Assembly: GCF_004801255.1 (NCBI RefSeq)
Contig: NZ_CP036295.1
Coordinates: 310,001 to 374,000 of the forward strand
DNA from: Desulfovibrio desulfuricans
Lineage (GTDB): Bacteria; Desulfobacterota; Desulfovibrionia; Desulfovibrionales; Desulfovibrionaceae
Length of the DNA stretch: 64,000 nt
Reading direction: 5' to 3'
Part shown: positions 50,055 through 60,041 of the stretch, piece after piece
How positions within the stretch are numbered: the stretch's first letter is position 1
How the letters are laid out: each line of letters opens with the position of its first letter
Notes under the pieces: generated by a model
Databases searched by the model: none
What the model saw: the letters and a program-made list of their open reading frames with translations, nothing else
What the model was told of the DNA's origin: nothing
Position numbers and translations under genes: made by a program

Positions 50055-52028
50055 TCAGCGGCCGCGATACCGGCGCTGGTCGCCGACGCGCACCGTTATA
50101 CGCTCGTTGTCCATGTATTCAAGCAGTGCGATGAGGAACTTGCGCGAAAGGCCCAGCAATTCCTTGAGGCCCGCCACATCCAGATTGTCGTGGCTGGCAA
50201 ACCAGCCGCGCACGCGGTCGAGAATATCGGTCAGGACCGGGCCGTGATAGTACAGGCCGTCCTTGATCTTGACGAGATCGCCCGATTCGCAGAGCAGGTG
50301 CAGTACCGGGGCGGCCTCCTTGGGCGTGACCCCCAGCGCCTCGAGCACATCTTTGGCGTTGGGCGGCGTAAGGCCCGCCGAGGCGTGCGCGTCCAGCAGC
50401 TTTTGCCGCAGCCCGGCCTGGTCGGCCGCAAGGCTTACAATGTGGGACTGCAGGCGCAGGCCTTCGCCCTCAGTAACCAGCAGCCCCTGCTTCATGGCCT
50501 GGTCCAGAACCTTTTGCACCAGCTTGGGCGGCAGGTTGCGGCTCCAGCCCGTGCACAGCGCGCCACGGGTAAAGCCAGGCTTGAGCGGTTCGCGGCGGTG
50601 CAGTTCCGCCCCCCTTTCGAGGCAGGCCGCCAGCAGTTTTTCAAAGGGAATTTTGGCAATCCAGCAGCGGCTTTCCTTGTCCCAGCACAGGGCCTCGCCA
50701 CGGGTGGAGAGCATCTGCAGGGCAGCCTCCACAGCCGGTCGGGCAAGGCCTGTCAGGGCGCGCAGGCGCGCCTCGTCGGCGCCGCCTGCCCCGCACAGGG
50801 TCAGCGCGCCGCCAAGCATCTGGGCGCGGGCCTCGTCGCGCGCCTTGGCCTCGGCCTTGCCGCCGCCCATGGCCTCTGCCGCGTTGTGCAGCTCGGGCAG
50901 GGCCTGCAGCTGGCGCAGCTTGTCGGCCAGTTCAGGATCTTTTGCCCGCAGCTCGGGCGGCAGCGGGCTGACCAGCAGGCCGCCCGCCACAGTGCGCAGT
51001 GGCGAGTAGGCGCGCAGCACGCAGTGGTCGCCAAACACGCCCACCATGGGCTCCTTGAAGCGCAGCTCCGCCAGAGCTGTTTCGCCGGGGGCCAGCTTGT
51101 CCCTGTCGCGAAAGACCACCCGCGCCGCGCATTCGCGCGTGCCGTGGTGAAAATGTATCTCAACCCTCTGGCGCAGGGCCCTGGGGGCAGATGAAAGGCA
51201 GGTAAGACGCACCAGCCATCGGCTGGAGGGAAACAGCTCGCCTGGCCGCGCCAGCACAAAGCCCCGGTCGATGTCGTCCACGTCAAGGCCCTGTACGTTG
51301 ACGGCGCAGCGCTGCCCCGGCTGTACCGAGTCCGCAGGCTTGCCGTGGCGTTGCAGCCCACGGGCGCGTGTGGGCAGGTCGGCTGGCATAAAGCGCAGCT
51401 CGTCGCCCAGATTGCACACGCCGGAGATGACCGTGCCGGTCACCACCGTGCCATGGCCCTTCATGCTGAAAACACGGTCCACCGGCAGGCGAAAAATATC
51501 GCTGCGGCGCTGGGCTGGCAGGTCGGCCGCCGTGCGTACAAGGTAGTCGCGCAGGGCGTCTATGCCCTCGCCGGTGGTAGCAGAAACGGGAAAAATCGGT
51601 GCGCCGTCAAGAAATGTGCCCGCCAGAAAGCCGCGCACTTCTTCCTGCACCATTTCAAGCCAGTCGGCATCCACCATGTCGGTCTTGGTAAGGGCCACAA
51701 GGCCGGTGCGGATGCCAAGCAGGGAGCATATTTCAAGGTGCTCGCGGGTTTGCGGCATGATGCCCTCGTCGGCGGCAATGACCAGCATGACCATGTCAAC
51801 GCCCGCCGCCCCGGCCACCATGTTTTTGACAAAGCGCTCGTGGCCCGGCACGTCCACAATGCCCATCCGTTCGCCGCCAGGCAGATCCACCCAGGCAAAG
51901 CCCAGCTCAATAGTGATGCCCCGGCGTTTCTCCTCCTGCAGGCGGTCGCAGTCGATGCCCGTAAGCGCCCTTACAAGCGATGTCTTGCCGTGGTCGATGT
52001 GCCCCGCCGTGCCTAGCACTACTGCCAT
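50055..52028 (-). CDS. selB: Selenocysteine-specific translation elongation factor
   Basis: A 657-residue SelB. GTPase motifs are [12 protein letters not shown] (G1), DVPGHE (G3) and TKTD (G4), followed by EF-Tu-like domains 2 and 3 and a C-terminal set of winged helices (from about 400) that bind the SECIS RNA. SelB delivers Sec-tRNA to in-frame UGA codons. ATG at 52028 follows AAGGAG by five bases; the frame extends 36 codons upstream but that part overlaps the cheV terminator. No selC, selA or SECIS was seen in the window. Confidence 0.95.
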   Translation of the reverse strand: MAVVLGTAGHIDHGKTSLVRALTGIDCDRLQEEKRRGITIELGFAWVDLPGGERMGIVDVPGHERFVKNMVAGAAGVDMVMLVIAADEGIMPQTREHLEICSLLGIRTGLVALTKTDMVDADWLEMVQEEVRGFLAGTFLDGAPIFPVSATTGEGIDALRDYLVRTAADLPAQRRSDIFRLPVDRVFSMKGHGTVVTGTVISGVCNLGDELRFMPADLPTRARGLQRHGKPADSVQPGQRCAVNVQGLDVDDIDRGFVLARPGELFPSSRWLVRLTCLSSAPRALRQRVEIHFHHGTRECAARVVFRDRDKLAPGETALAELRFKEPMVGVFGDHCVLRAYSPLRTVAGGLLVSPLPPELRAKDPELADKLRQLQALPELHNAAEAMGGGKAEAKARDEARAQMLGGALTLCGAGGADEARLRALTGLARPAVEAALQMLSTRGEALCWDKESRCWIAKIPFEKLLAACLERGAELHRREPLKPGFTRGALCTGWSRNLPPKLVQKVLDQAMKQGLLVTEGEGLRLQSHIVSLAADQAGLRQKLLDAHASAGLTPPNAKDVLEALGVTPKEAAPVLHLLCESGDLVKIKDGLYYHGPVLTDILDRVRGWFASHDNLDVAGLKELLGLSRKFLIALLEYMDNERITVRVGDQRRYRGR

Positions 52029-52097
52029 AAAAGCTCCTTGGTGGTCTTGGGCCAAGTTTACACTCTGGCAGGGGCCTTTGCAAACTGCAACAAACTC

Positions 52098-52133
52098 AAA
52101 AAGAAAGGGAGGCCCCTGCAAAGGAACCTCCCC
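52098..52133 (-). terminator. Intrinsic terminator after cheV
   Basis: GGGAGG (52107-52112) pairs with CCTCCC (52127-52132); on the minus strand TTTCTTTTTG follows. Confidence 0.78.
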
Positions 52134-52159
52134 CAAAATACCTGCGCGCCCAATGTTTT

Positions 52160-53164
52160 TTAGGCCTGCTCCTGCGCTCTGGCCTTGATGAGGGCCATGG
52201 CCCTGTGGGCCAACTGGGTAACCTCGGGCTTGGAAATCTGGTCGTCCGCGCCCACGCTGACGCCCTTGTGACGCAGCTTGTCAGTAATGAGCGAAGAAAA
52301 GAGCAGCACCGGCAGTTTTTTGAGCAGGGAATCTTCCTTGATGCGCAGGGTAAGATTAAGCCCGTCCATGACCGGCATTTCGATGTCTGAAACAACCACA
52401 TGCACATAATCGGTGATGGGGCGGTTGCTTTCTTCTGCGCTTTTCTTGAAGTCCAGCAGCCGTTCCCAGGCCGCGCGGCCATTGGAAACCACCTCAACGG
52501 TAAAGCCCGCCTTTTCAAGCAGGTCGCGCTGCATTTCGCGTATCAGGGCCGAGTCGTCGGCCACCAGGGCGCGGTAGCCTTCGTTGGTCCAGTCTTCGCC
52601 AAGGTCGTCGAGCCTGAGCCCCAGTTTGGGGTTGAGGTTGGCAACTACCTTTTCGAGGTCGAGCAGAAAGATAATGCGGTCTTCAAGCTTGACCACGCCG
52701 ATGACCGTATTGTTGGAAACAGCGGCCACGTATTTGTTCGGCGGCTCCACCTGTTCCCAGCTGATGCGGTGGATGCGGTTGACGCCTGAAACCATAAAGG
52801 CCGTGGTGACGTTGTTGAACTCCGTCACAATGGTCTTGGGCTGTTCTTCGTTTTCCGGGTGGGTTTTGCCCAGCCACATGGCCAGGTCCACCAGTGGAAT
52901 GATGCGCGAGCGCAGGTTAAACGCACCCAGCACGCTGGGGTGCTGCACTTCGGGCAGCGACGTAACCTTGGGCATGCGAATGATTTCAAGCACTTTGGCT
53001 ACGTTTACACCATAGTAGCCACGATAGGGTCTGGTCGGAACGGGTTCGCCGTTTTCGTCCAGCTGGGGCGCGTCTTCAGAGGGAGGGGTGAATTCTTCAA
53101 GATAGAATTCAACCACTTCCAGCTCATTGGTGCCGGCTTCCAGCAGAATATTGGTCTGGGCCAT
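52160..53164 (-). CDS. cheV: Chemotaxis coupling protein CheV (CheW-REC fusion)
   Basis: A 334-residue protein with an N-terminal CheW-like domain (residues 15-180: [33 protein letters not shown]) and a C-terminal receiver (about 195-325) with the phosphoacceptor Asp in [13 protein letters not shown], the upstream acidic pair VADDS, and the conserved Lys in ISKPEV. It links receptors to CheA and is tuned by phosphorylation. ATG at 53164 follows TGGAGG by four bases. Lies 39 bases after ispH, so may be co-transcribed with ispH-dus although function is unrelated. Other chemotaxis genes are absent here. Confidence 0.93.
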   Translation of the reverse strand: MAQTNILLEAGTNELEVVEFYLEEFTPPSEDAPQLDENGEPVPTRPYRGYYGVNVAKVLEIIRMPKVTSLPEVQHPSVLGAFNLRSRIIPLVDLAMWLGKTHPENEEQPKTIVTEFNNVTTAFMVSGVNRIHRISWEQVEPPNKYVAAVSNNTVIGVVKLEDRIIFLLDLEKVVANLNPKLGLRLDDLGEDWTNEGYRALVADDSALIREMQRDLLEKAGFTVEVVSNGRAAWERLLDFKKSAEESNRPITDYVHVVVSDIEMPVMDGLNLTLRIKEDSLLKKLPVLLFSSLITDKLRHKGVSVGADDQISKPEVTQLAHRAMALIKARAQEQA

Positions 53165-53203
53165 GCTGCCTCCAGAAAAGTACCGCTTCAGGGGCAAACG
53201 GGA

Positions 53204-54061
53204 TTAAAGCGACTGCAACCACAGATGGGCGGCGTCAATAAGACTTTTCGGCGTAGATGCGCCAGCCGTTAGACCTGCACGATTTTTTTGCAAAAAATTT
53301 TCTGCGGCAAGTTCTTCAACACGTTCCACAAGAAAGGTGTCAATGCCGTTCAGGGCCGCCACATCGGCCAGCCTGCGGGTATTGCCGCTTTGTCTTCCGC
53401 CTATGATTACCATGACATCCACAGAAGAAGCAATGTTGCGCGCCTCCTCCTGCCGCTCGCGGGTAGCGTCGCAAATGGTGGAAAGCACCACAAGATCAGC
53501 AAAGCGCCTACGCAGATCCGCTACGATCTCTTCAAAGATCTTGCGGTCCTGCGTGGTTTGCGAGGCCAGCACGTAGGGCTGGTTTTCTGCAAGGTGCAGC
53601 GAGGCCAGCTCGGCGGCGCTGCCAAAAACGTGCGCCGGGCCGCATGCGTAAGAAACAAGGCCCCGCACCTCCGGATGATCGGCCTCGCCAAAGAGCAGCA
53701 GGGTTGCGCCGGACGCTGTGGCCCTGCCAATGGAAAGCTGGGCTTTTTTGACCTTGGGGCAGGTGGCGTCCACAATGTCCGCGCCGCTGTTCTTCACCTG
53801 CTCCTCAACCTGGCGCGTAATGCCGTGCGCGCGGATAACGGCCACATCTTTCTGCGCCAGCAGGGTGGCGTCGTTGACGCAGACGACCCCGCGCGATTCG
53901 TATTCGGCCAGCACCTGCGGGTTATGGATGATGGGGCCAAGGGTGCAGATGCGATTCGCCTCGGCATTTGTTCCCTTGCGCTCAAGGGCCGTATTCAGTT
54001 TTTGCAGCGCCAGGCTTACACCCATGCAAAAGCCCGCTGTTTTGGCGCGGTAGACGTCCAT
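53204..54061 (-). CDS. ispH: 4-hydroxy-3-methylbut-2-enyl diphosphate reductase
   Basis: A 285-residue [4Fe-4S] enzyme making IPP and DMAPP in the last step of the MEP isoprenoid pathway. The three cluster cysteines are present (AGFCMGV, about 12; DATCPKV; STICDAT), and the catalytic EAxHPE-like loop appears as GEADHPEVRG. ATG at 54061 follows AAGGAG; the 97-residue extension allowed by the frame has no ribosome site. Confidence 0.95.
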   Translation of the reverse strand: MDVYRAKTAGFCMGVSLALQKLNTALERKGTNAEANRICTLGPIIHNPQVLAEYESRGVVCVNDATLLAQKDVAVIRAHGITRQVEEQVKNSGADIVDATCPKVKKAQLSIGRATASGATLLLFGEADHPEVRGLVSYACGPAHVFGSAAELASLHLAENQPYVLASQTTQDRKIFEEIVADLRRRFADLVVLSTICDATRERQEEARNIASSVDVMVIIGGRQSGNTRRLADVAALNGIDTFLVERVEELAAENFLQKNRAGLTAGASTPKSLIDAAHLWLQSL

Positions 54062-54167
54062 CAATGCGCTCCTTGCGCGGGCGGCGGCAACAGTACGGGC
54101 AGTGCGCCCGGCCCCGTCCCCCGGCATGCTGTAAATATGCGCGGTGCGCCGCAGTGGGCGCAGGCGT

Positions 54168-55181
54168 TTATGCGTTTTGTTGCGTCTGGCCGCCCAAAAA
54201 AATATCCAGCAGCCTGTCAAGCTCTTCCCAATCACTACAGCGGCAAAGCTCCTGACGCAAGGCCCGCGCGCCAGGCAGGGTGCGCACGTAGCGCGGAACC
54301 ACCGAGCGCATCTTCCACAGGGCGGCCTTGCCGGGGCAATGGGCGCGGGCAAGCTGCAAATGTCGCGAGATCATGGCCCTGAGCTGCGGGGCGTCGGCCG
54401 GCACCGGGGCGCTGCAAGCCAGCAAGGCCGCGTGGTCGGCAAATATGGCGGGGTTGTGCATGGCGCCGCGCGCGTACATGACGCCCGTGGCGCCGGTGCT
54501 TTTAAGGCAGGCCACACCATCGGCGGCGCAAAAAAGATCGCCGCTGGCCAGCAGGGGAATGCTGAGCCGCCGGGCAAGGCCGGCAATGGCATCCCACTGC
54601 GCGGTGCCGCCAAAACCCTGACGGGCGGTGCGCGGGTGCAGAGTCAGCCAGCCCGCGCCCGCGTCTTCAAGGCGCAGGGCAAGGTCGGGCAGCACCGGGC
54701 GGGCGTCGTCGATCCCCAGACGCAGTTTAAAGCCCACGCGTCCAGGGCCTGCGGCAGCCAGCATGGCGCGGGCCACGGCGAGCACGTTGTCGGTGTCGCC
54801 CAGCATGGCCGCGCCCGCGCTTTGACGCAGCACCTTTGAAACAGAGCAGCCCATGTTGAGGTCAAACCAGCCAAAACCAGACTGCCGCAGCAGTTCCACC
54901 GCGCGTCCCAAGAACGCAGCCTCGGCGCCAAACAGCTGCACCACAAGCGGTTGGTCTTCGGGCAGGGTCATGAGCAGTTCATTGGTGCCGGGGCTTTCGT
55001 ACACAAGGCCCTTGGCGCTGACCATCTCGGTAACGCATACGGCTGCCCCGTATTCGCGGCAGAGCAGCCGGAAGGGCAGGTCGCTGTATCCGGCAAGGGG
55101 GGCCAGCCAGGGATGCTCCGGCCCGAAGGGCAGTGAAGCGGGGTTTGAGGGACAGGTCGGAAGCTGAAAAACCTTGGTCAC
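54168..55181 (-). CDS. tRNA-dihydrouridine synthase (DusB-like)
   Basis: A 337-residue flavoenzyme reducing uridines in the D-loop of tRNA. The FMN barrel starts LAPLAGYSDLPFR; the active-site loop is DLNMGCSVSKV, with the catalytic cysteine kept but the usual following proline replaced by serine. GDLFCAADGVACL is the phosphate-binding end. The start is GTG at 55181, set by AAGGAG five bases upstream and by a four-base overlap (GTGA) with the SulP stop; an upstream GTG at 55202 is unsupported. Confidence 0.9.
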   Translation of the reverse strand: MTKVFQLPTCPSNPASLPFGPEHPWLAPLAGYSDLPFRLLCREYGAAVCVTEMVSAKGLVYESPGTNELLMTLPEDQPLVVQLFGAEAAFLGRAVELLRQSGFGWFDLNMGCSVSKVLRQSAGAAMLGDTDNVLAVARAMLAAAGPGRVGFKLRLGIDDARPVLPDLALRLEDAGAGWLTLHPRTARQGFGGTAQWDAIAGLARRLSIPLLASGDLFCAADGVACLKSTGATGVMYARGAMHNPAIFADHAALLACSAPVPADAPQLRAMISRHLQLARAHCPGKAALWKMRSVVPRYVRTLPGARALRQELCRCSDWEELDRLLDIFLGGQTQQNA

Positions 55182-57124
55182 GGGCGCTCCTTGGTTGCGC
55201 ACGGCTTTTTTGCAGAATCTCCGCCCGTTGCGGGCGCGTCCGGCGTCTGCTCCGCCGTGGGCACGACATTGCCGTGGGCATCCAGCGCCACGCGAGCAGA
55301 CTGGGTCATGTATTCCGGGGCTGCATGCACAGCAGCTCCCGCAGCCACGGCACTGGCATCATCGCCAGTGTCGGCGGCGTTGGCCGCGTCGGGCGTGGAT
55401 GCGGCGTCCGTAGACGGCACGGCGCACTGTCCTTCGCGGCAGACAACGCGGTTGAGCAGGGCTGCCGCCAGCCGCAGCCCTTCGCCGGTGGTTTCGGCCA
55501 CAAAGCCGTTGCTGAGATACTCCAGCAGGCCGGTTCGCCGCAAGATGTCGCGCACGCTGGGGCAGCCCACCACAAGAATGACCGGCAGGCTGCGGGCATA
55601 GCAGCGCTCGATGAATTGCGAAAGGGCGTGCGCCCCCGAGGCGTCTATCCAGAAGACGCGCGACAGGTGCAGCACCACAAGGCGTGTGGGTTCGCTGTCT
55701 TCGGCATACAGCAGACGTTCGAGTTCGTGTATGGCCCCAAAAAACAGCGTGCCTTCAATCATGTACACGGTAATGCCCGGCGGCAGCTCGGCAGGGCCCT
55801 CGCGCAGCAGCGGGTCGCCCTGATGCAGTCTGTTTACGCGCGGGTGGGCGGTTTTGTAGATAAACAGGGTGAGCGACAACAGCACGCCGATAAAAATGGC
55901 TTTTTCGAGGTCAAAAAGCAGGGTGGAAAGAAATGTGATGGAGAGCACCGCCCTGTCCACGCGGGTGGCCACGACGCACAGCCGTATGGCTTCCACGTCG
56001 ATCATCTTGAACGAAATGAGCAGCAGTATGCCGCTCAGCGCGGGCAGCGGCAGCCAGCTGATCAGCGGGGCCAGCGCAAACAGCAGGGGCAGGGCCAGAA
56101 TGCCCGAAAACACCGTGCCCATTCGGGTTCTGCCGCCAGAGGTAACCACAAGGGCGCTGCGGGTAAACGACCCGCAGCCGGGTATGCCCGAGGTGAGGCC
56201 GGCCGCGATGTTGCCGAGCCCCTGACCGATGAGCTCCTGGCTGCCGTCAAAGGCGTCGCGCTTGATGCTGGCCAGCTGCTTGCCGATGGCCAGCGATTCC
56301 ACTGTTCCCAGCAGGGCTATGGCCAGAGCGGGCATAAACAGATCGCGCACAGCGTCGAGATCAAACGACGGGGGCAGCGAAAAAGGCGGCACAACGCTAG
56401 GTATGACGCCCACCACCGGCACGCCCCGCTGGCCTACGTCAAAAATGGCGGCAAACAGCGTTACGACGCCAAGAGCGGCCAGCGAAGCGGGAAAGCGCGG
56501 TGAAACGCGTTTGAAGGCGAGGGTGATGGCAATAGTGCCCACGGCAATGCCGAAGCTCCAGTAATTGACAAAGGGCAGCCCGTGCAACGCGCCGAATATC
56601 TGGCTGAAAAAGCCCGAGGGCTTTGGGCCGGTAAGGCCCATGGCCGTATGCAGCTGGCCTGCGGCGATGAGCAGCGCCGCCCCTGCGGTAAAGGCCACCA
56701 TGACCGAATGCGAGATAAAATTGACAAGGTCGCCCAGCCGGGCAAGCCCCATGCCCACCTGAATGAGCCCGCACAACAGCGCCATGCCAAAAATATAGGC
56801 CATGCGCGATTCTTCGGGCATGTTGATGATCAGCTCGCCCCCCACGCTGACGGTGGCCAGGGTGGAAAAGATGATCATGGAGATGGCGTTGGTGGGGCCT
56901 GCGGCCATAAAGCGCGACGAACCCCACAGGGCGGCCAGCACCACGGGCAGCATGCAGGCGTAGATGCCGTACTGGGGGTGCACCCCCGCAATAATGGCAT
57001 AGGCCATGGCCTGCGGCACGGCCATGGGGGTGACGGTGAGGGCGGCCGTAAGGTCCGCCTTCAGGTCCTGGGCGGTATAGCGCCTGATGGTTTCCAAAAA
57101 GGGAAAAAGCCCTGCGGCTCGCAT
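55178..57124 (-). CDS. SulP/SLC26-family anion transporter with STAS domain
   Basis: A 648-residue membrane protein. Twelve to fourteen helices (residues 20-420) with PMAVPQAMAYAIIAGVHPQYGIYA and SGIPGCGSFTRSALVVTSGGRTR signatures; the STAS domain (about 440-550) has DASG where SpoIIAA-like proteins carry a phosphorylatable Ser. The last about 100 residues are an Ala/Asp/Thr-rich tail without recognisable fold. Possible substrates are sulfate, bicarbonate or dicarboxylate; a sulfate reducer makes sulfate tempting but unproved. It starts two bases after the GAF gene and ends overlapping dus. Confidence 0.92.
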   Translation of the reverse strand: MRAAGLFPFLETIRRYTAQDLKADLTAALTVTPMAVPQAMAYAIIAGVHPQYGIYACMLPVVLAALWGSSRFMAAGPTNAISMIIFSTLATVSVGGELIINMPEESRMAYIFGMALLCGLIQVGMGLARLGDLVNFISHSVMVAFTAGAALLIAAGQLHTAMGLTGPKPSGFFSQIFGALHGLPFVNYWSFGIAVGTIAITLAFKRVSPRFPASLAALGVVTLFAAIFDVGQRGVPVVGVIPSVVPPFSLPPSFDLDAVRDLFMPALAIALLGTVESLAIGKQLASIKRDAFDGSQELIGQGLGNIAAGLTSGIPGCGSFTRSALVVTSGGRTRMGTVFSGILALPLLFALAPLISWLPLPALSGILLLISFKMIDVEAIRLCVVATRVDRAVLSITFLSTLLFDLEKAIFIGVLLSLTLFIYKTAHPRVNRLHQGDPLLREGPAELPPGITVYMIEGTLFFGAIHELERLLYAEDSEPTRLVVLHLSRVFWIDASGAHALSQFIERCYARSLPVILVVGCPSVRDILRRTGLLEYLSNGFVAETTGEGLRLAAALLNRVVCREGQCAVPSTDAASTPDAANAADTGDDASAVAAGAAVHAAPEYMTQSARVALDAHGNVVPTAEQTPDAPATGGDSAKKPCATKERP

Positions 57125-57126
57125 GA

Positions 57127-58260
57127 CTAATCCTCGCGGGTTGCGTCGTCCTCAAGGCGTATAACATCGTGCCCAAGCGCATAGTGCATCAGTCGGGGGC
57201 GGTCTGCGGATTTTTTGAGCGAATTGATGATGCGCGTCATACGGCGAGTGCCTTCAAGCACGCCGCCAAGGTGCCCGGCCATCTCGGTAAGGTCGTTGCG
57301 GGCCAGGGCTTTTTCGAGCTCAACGGCGAGCATGCGCCCGCGTGAATTTTCTGGAAACTCGGCCAGCAGTTCGCGCGCAAGACGCAGGCTGCGGGCCTGG
57401 TTGGCGTCCAGGTCTTCCACCAGTTCGCCGCAGTATTCCGCCTGGTTGCGCATGACGTTGAGGGCATTGTTGCCGTAATGGGCCATTGCTCCGGCGGCCT
57501 TTTCCAGCGTATCACGAGCTACTGCCACACGGCGTCCCACAGTGAGCGAAACAATGCTGGCGCACTTGGAAAGAAAGCGCTCGTCAAAGCTTTCAAAGCC
57601 GTATTCGCGCTTGGTGTACAGCATGACCAGGCCGAAAGGCGGCCTGTTGCTGCGTTCGCGCAGCACAAAGGCCAGCCGCGAGCGGTAGCCTTCCTTGTAG
57701 ATGATGCAGTCAAACGATTCGCCGCCCATGGCCAGGGCCTGCAGGTTGTTGGAAACCACGTAGCGGGTGTGTCCCTCAAGGATGGCGCGCATGACAGGGT
57801 GCTCGCGCAGCCCTTCCTCAAGCATGGGGGCCACGATGGGTATGCTGTTGCCGTCTATCTGATTGGCGGACCGGGCCACCCATTCGCCGTTGGCGTTGCG
57901 CAGGCGGCACACGTACATGTCGGCGTACAGGGCGTGGACGAGAATTTCGGCGCTCTGGCGCAGCACTTCGCCAGGGGGGGCCATGCGGTCGGCAATGGCC
58001 AGCAGGTCGTTGGAAACGCGCAGCAGCATTTCCGTGTCGTTTTGCATGGCGGCTATGGAGGTAAGCAGCATGAGCAGGCAACGCCAGCTGCGCATGGGCA
58101 CGCCCCGCAGGGAGGGGTGATAGCCGGTGTTGAGAGTGCGTTTGGCGGCGGGCAACAGGGCAATGGCGGCCGCGCGCATCTCCGGCGGCGCATATTTAAG
58201 AAGACGTTTGATTTCTTCGCGGATATATTCGGGCGAATGCTGGGCCACTGTGTGCTCCAT
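57127..58260 (-). CDS. GAF-domain protein with orphan DHp-like segment
   Basis: A 377-residue cytoplasmic protein. Residues about 85-245 look like a GAF sensor domain (DRMAPPGEVLRQSAEILVHALYADMYVCRL, FGLVMLYTKREYGF). Residues 245-360 are helical and contain AMAHYGNNALNVM, reminiscent of the H-box AHxxNN of histidine kinases, followed by a second long helix; no HATPase domain follows. ATG at 58260 (MEHTVAQH) follows GGAGGG; five more residues upstream are possible. Sits two bases before sulP, suggesting a role in sensing for that transporter or for the operon. Could be a phosphotransfer or regulatory partner. Confidence 0.7.
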   Translation of the reverse strand: MEHTVAQHSPEYIREEIKRLLKYAPPEMRAAAIALLPAAKRTLNTGYHPSLRGVPMRSWRCLLMLLTSIAAMQNDTEMLLRVSNDLLAIADRMAPPGEVLRQSAEILVHALYADMYVCRLRNANGEWVARSANQIDGNSIPIVAPMLEEGLREHPVMRAILEGHTRYVVSNNLQALAMGGESFDCIIYKEGYRSRLAFVLRERSNRPPFGLVMLYTKREYGFESFDERFLSKCASIVSLTVGRRVAVARDTLEKAAGAMAHYGNNALNVMRNQAEYCGELVEDLDANQARSLRLARELLAEFPENSRGRMLAVELEKALARNDLTEMAGHLGGVLEGTRRMTRIINSLKKSADRPRLMHYALGHDVIRLEDDATRED

Positions 58261-58706
58261 GTTCCCTCCGGCCAACGCGGCCAGCGCTGGCTGGCCATTG
58301 CAGGGAAACCGGCGCGGCTGCGCGCTTGTAAGAAGTTGTCGCCCTGGCTAACCCATCTTGTTCATTGGTGAAAACCGCAATGGGGTTCGTTGGAACCCCT
58401 GCGCGGCGTCCATCTCCATGGCGCGCAAACCTTTTTTCACAGAAAAAAGTATAGGTGGGAAAAAAGGTCTGGTCAACGGTAGCTCATAAAAGGGGCCGTC
58501 CTTTCTGAATTAAAGTACACAGTTTGTAAAGTGGTTTGTCAGGAACAAATGGAGATTTGGCAAAGGAATTGCAAGGAGGCTTGTGGAAGATTCTCGACTG
58601 TCGAAATTCCGACACGGCGTCCGTCTGCGGGCGGAGGCACCGAGGTCAGCCATACAACCGTAACGGCGGCTGGACGCAGGTCTTGCCGTTGCCCACGGGG
58701 ATGCCC
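58261..58706. other. Divergent intergenic region
   Basis: About 445 bases. An inverted repeat ACCTTTTTTC/GGAAAAAAGGT lies at 58429-58467 in an AT-rich stretch. Promoters for the GAF operon and the transglycosylase must be here; none could be fixed. Confidence 0.4.
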
Positions 58707-59885
58707 ATGAAGCGACGTAACACTCTTTTGCTCATATCTCTTGGTCTGGCGGCCGCACTGCTGGTGCTGGGCCTGCTGGCCGGTTTTGTGCCGCAGAGCG
58801 AAGGGCCGGAGCTGCGCCGCCGTGCAAGCGGCATGGTGGCGCGTCTGCGCCCCGAAGACATGCCCGTGCCCATTCTGGCTCAGGGCGACGGCGCCAGGCT
58901 GTGGGCGGTGCGGGGGCCGGTGGCCTCTGACGTTGGCCCGCAAACCGGCGGGTCCAAGGCGCTGCGCGCGGCTGCGCGCACCGAACAGAAACCCGGCAAA
59001 GCAACCGTTGCGGATAATGCGGCCGCGCGGCGTATAGTTTCGTTTGGCGCAGGTGGCGTAAGTCTTGATACGGGCGAACCCGCCATAGTCTTTTCGGGCG
59101 ACGCCCAGGGCGATTTTGCGCCGCTGCTGACGCTTGACGGCGCTTCCGCGCCCCTGCTGGTCAGCAATCAGCCGCGCGACTACGGCGACCCCCTTGACGC
59201 CTCTGGCCGCCCCCTGCGCTGGGTGACGCCCAAGTCCATGATGGCGGGCTATTCCCCCAGGGTTGTGCGCAGGGCCGTCATTGAAGTGCTGCGCCACGGG
59301 GCCGCGTTTGGCGACTTTGGCGGGGATATTGACGACAACGACATGGAAAAGCTGCAGGCCAGGGCGCGCCGCTACCAGAGCCTGGTTGAAAGTTTTTCGC
59401 GCCGCTACAACCTGAACACCGATCTGATCTACGCCATCATTCACAGCGAAAGCGATTTTTCACCCACGCTTGTAAGCAACAAGTCGGCCATGGGCCTCAT
59501 GCAGGTGGTGCCTGACACGGCAAACGACGAGGTGCACCGCTACCTGTACGGACATATGGGCGACGTGGGTTTTGAAGACCTGCGCGTGCCCGAGACCAAC
59601 ATACGTTACGGCACAACCTATCTGCACATACTGTTTACGCGTTATTTCGCCGGGGTGCGCGACCCCCGCGCCAGGGAGTTCTGCACGGTGGCGGCGTACA
59701 ACATGGGGCCCAACCGCTTTTTGCGCCTGTACGGCAAAACCATGGAAGAAGCCGTGGATTATATCAATTCCATGAGCGTCGAGGCTTTTTATCAGGATCT
59801 TGCCACGCGTCTGCCCGCCCGCGAAACGCGCTACTACGTCGCCAGGGTGCAAAGGATGAAGGCGCAATACGCCTCGTTGCGCTAA
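58707..59885 (+). CDS. Membrane-anchored lytic transglycosylase (SLT domain)
   Basis: A 392-residue protein. An N-terminal membrane helix or signal (residues 5-28) leads into a Pro/Ala-rich spacer, a beta-rich region (110-180) like the N-domain of MltC, and a C-terminal goose-type lysozyme fold: IIHSESDFSPTLVSNKSAMGLMQVVP carries the catalytic Glu, then YGTTYLHILF and AAYNMGPNRF. It cleaves peptidoglycan to anhydromuropeptides. ATG at 58707 (MKRRNTLL) was preferred; GGGG lies six bases upstream and the basic-hydrophobic start is typical of a signal. The longer frame from 58536 has no support. Confidence 0.9.
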   Translation: MKRRNTLLLISLGLAAALLVLGLLAGFVPQSEGPELRRRASGMVARLRPEDMPVPILAQGDGARLWAVRGPVASDVGPQTGGSKALRAAARTEQKPGKATVADNAAARRIVSFGAGGVSLDTGEPAIVFSGDAQGDFAPLLTLDGASAPLLVSNQPRDYGDPLDASGRPLRWVTPKSMMAGYSPRVVRRAVIEVLRHGAAFGDFGGDIDDNDMEKLQARARRYQSLVESFSRRYNLNTDLIYAIIHSESDFSPTLVSNKSAMGLMQVVPDTANDEVHRYLYGHMGDVGFEDLRVPETNIRYGTTYLHILFTRYFAGVRDPRAREFCTVAAYNMGPNRFLRLYGKTMEEAVDYINSMSVEAFYQDLATRLPARETRYYVARVQRMKAQYASLR

Positions 59886-60041
59886 ACCAGCCGCGCACCG
59901 GGGGCAGCCGTCAAATCGGCCTTTGGTGAGGAAATTTGCGCGAAAAATGGTTGTAGTGCCTATAAAAACAAAGTACATGTTCATCAACGCCGAGCCCCCG
60001 ACACGTTGCCCGGCCATATTTTGAGAGGAGTGGTTACAACC

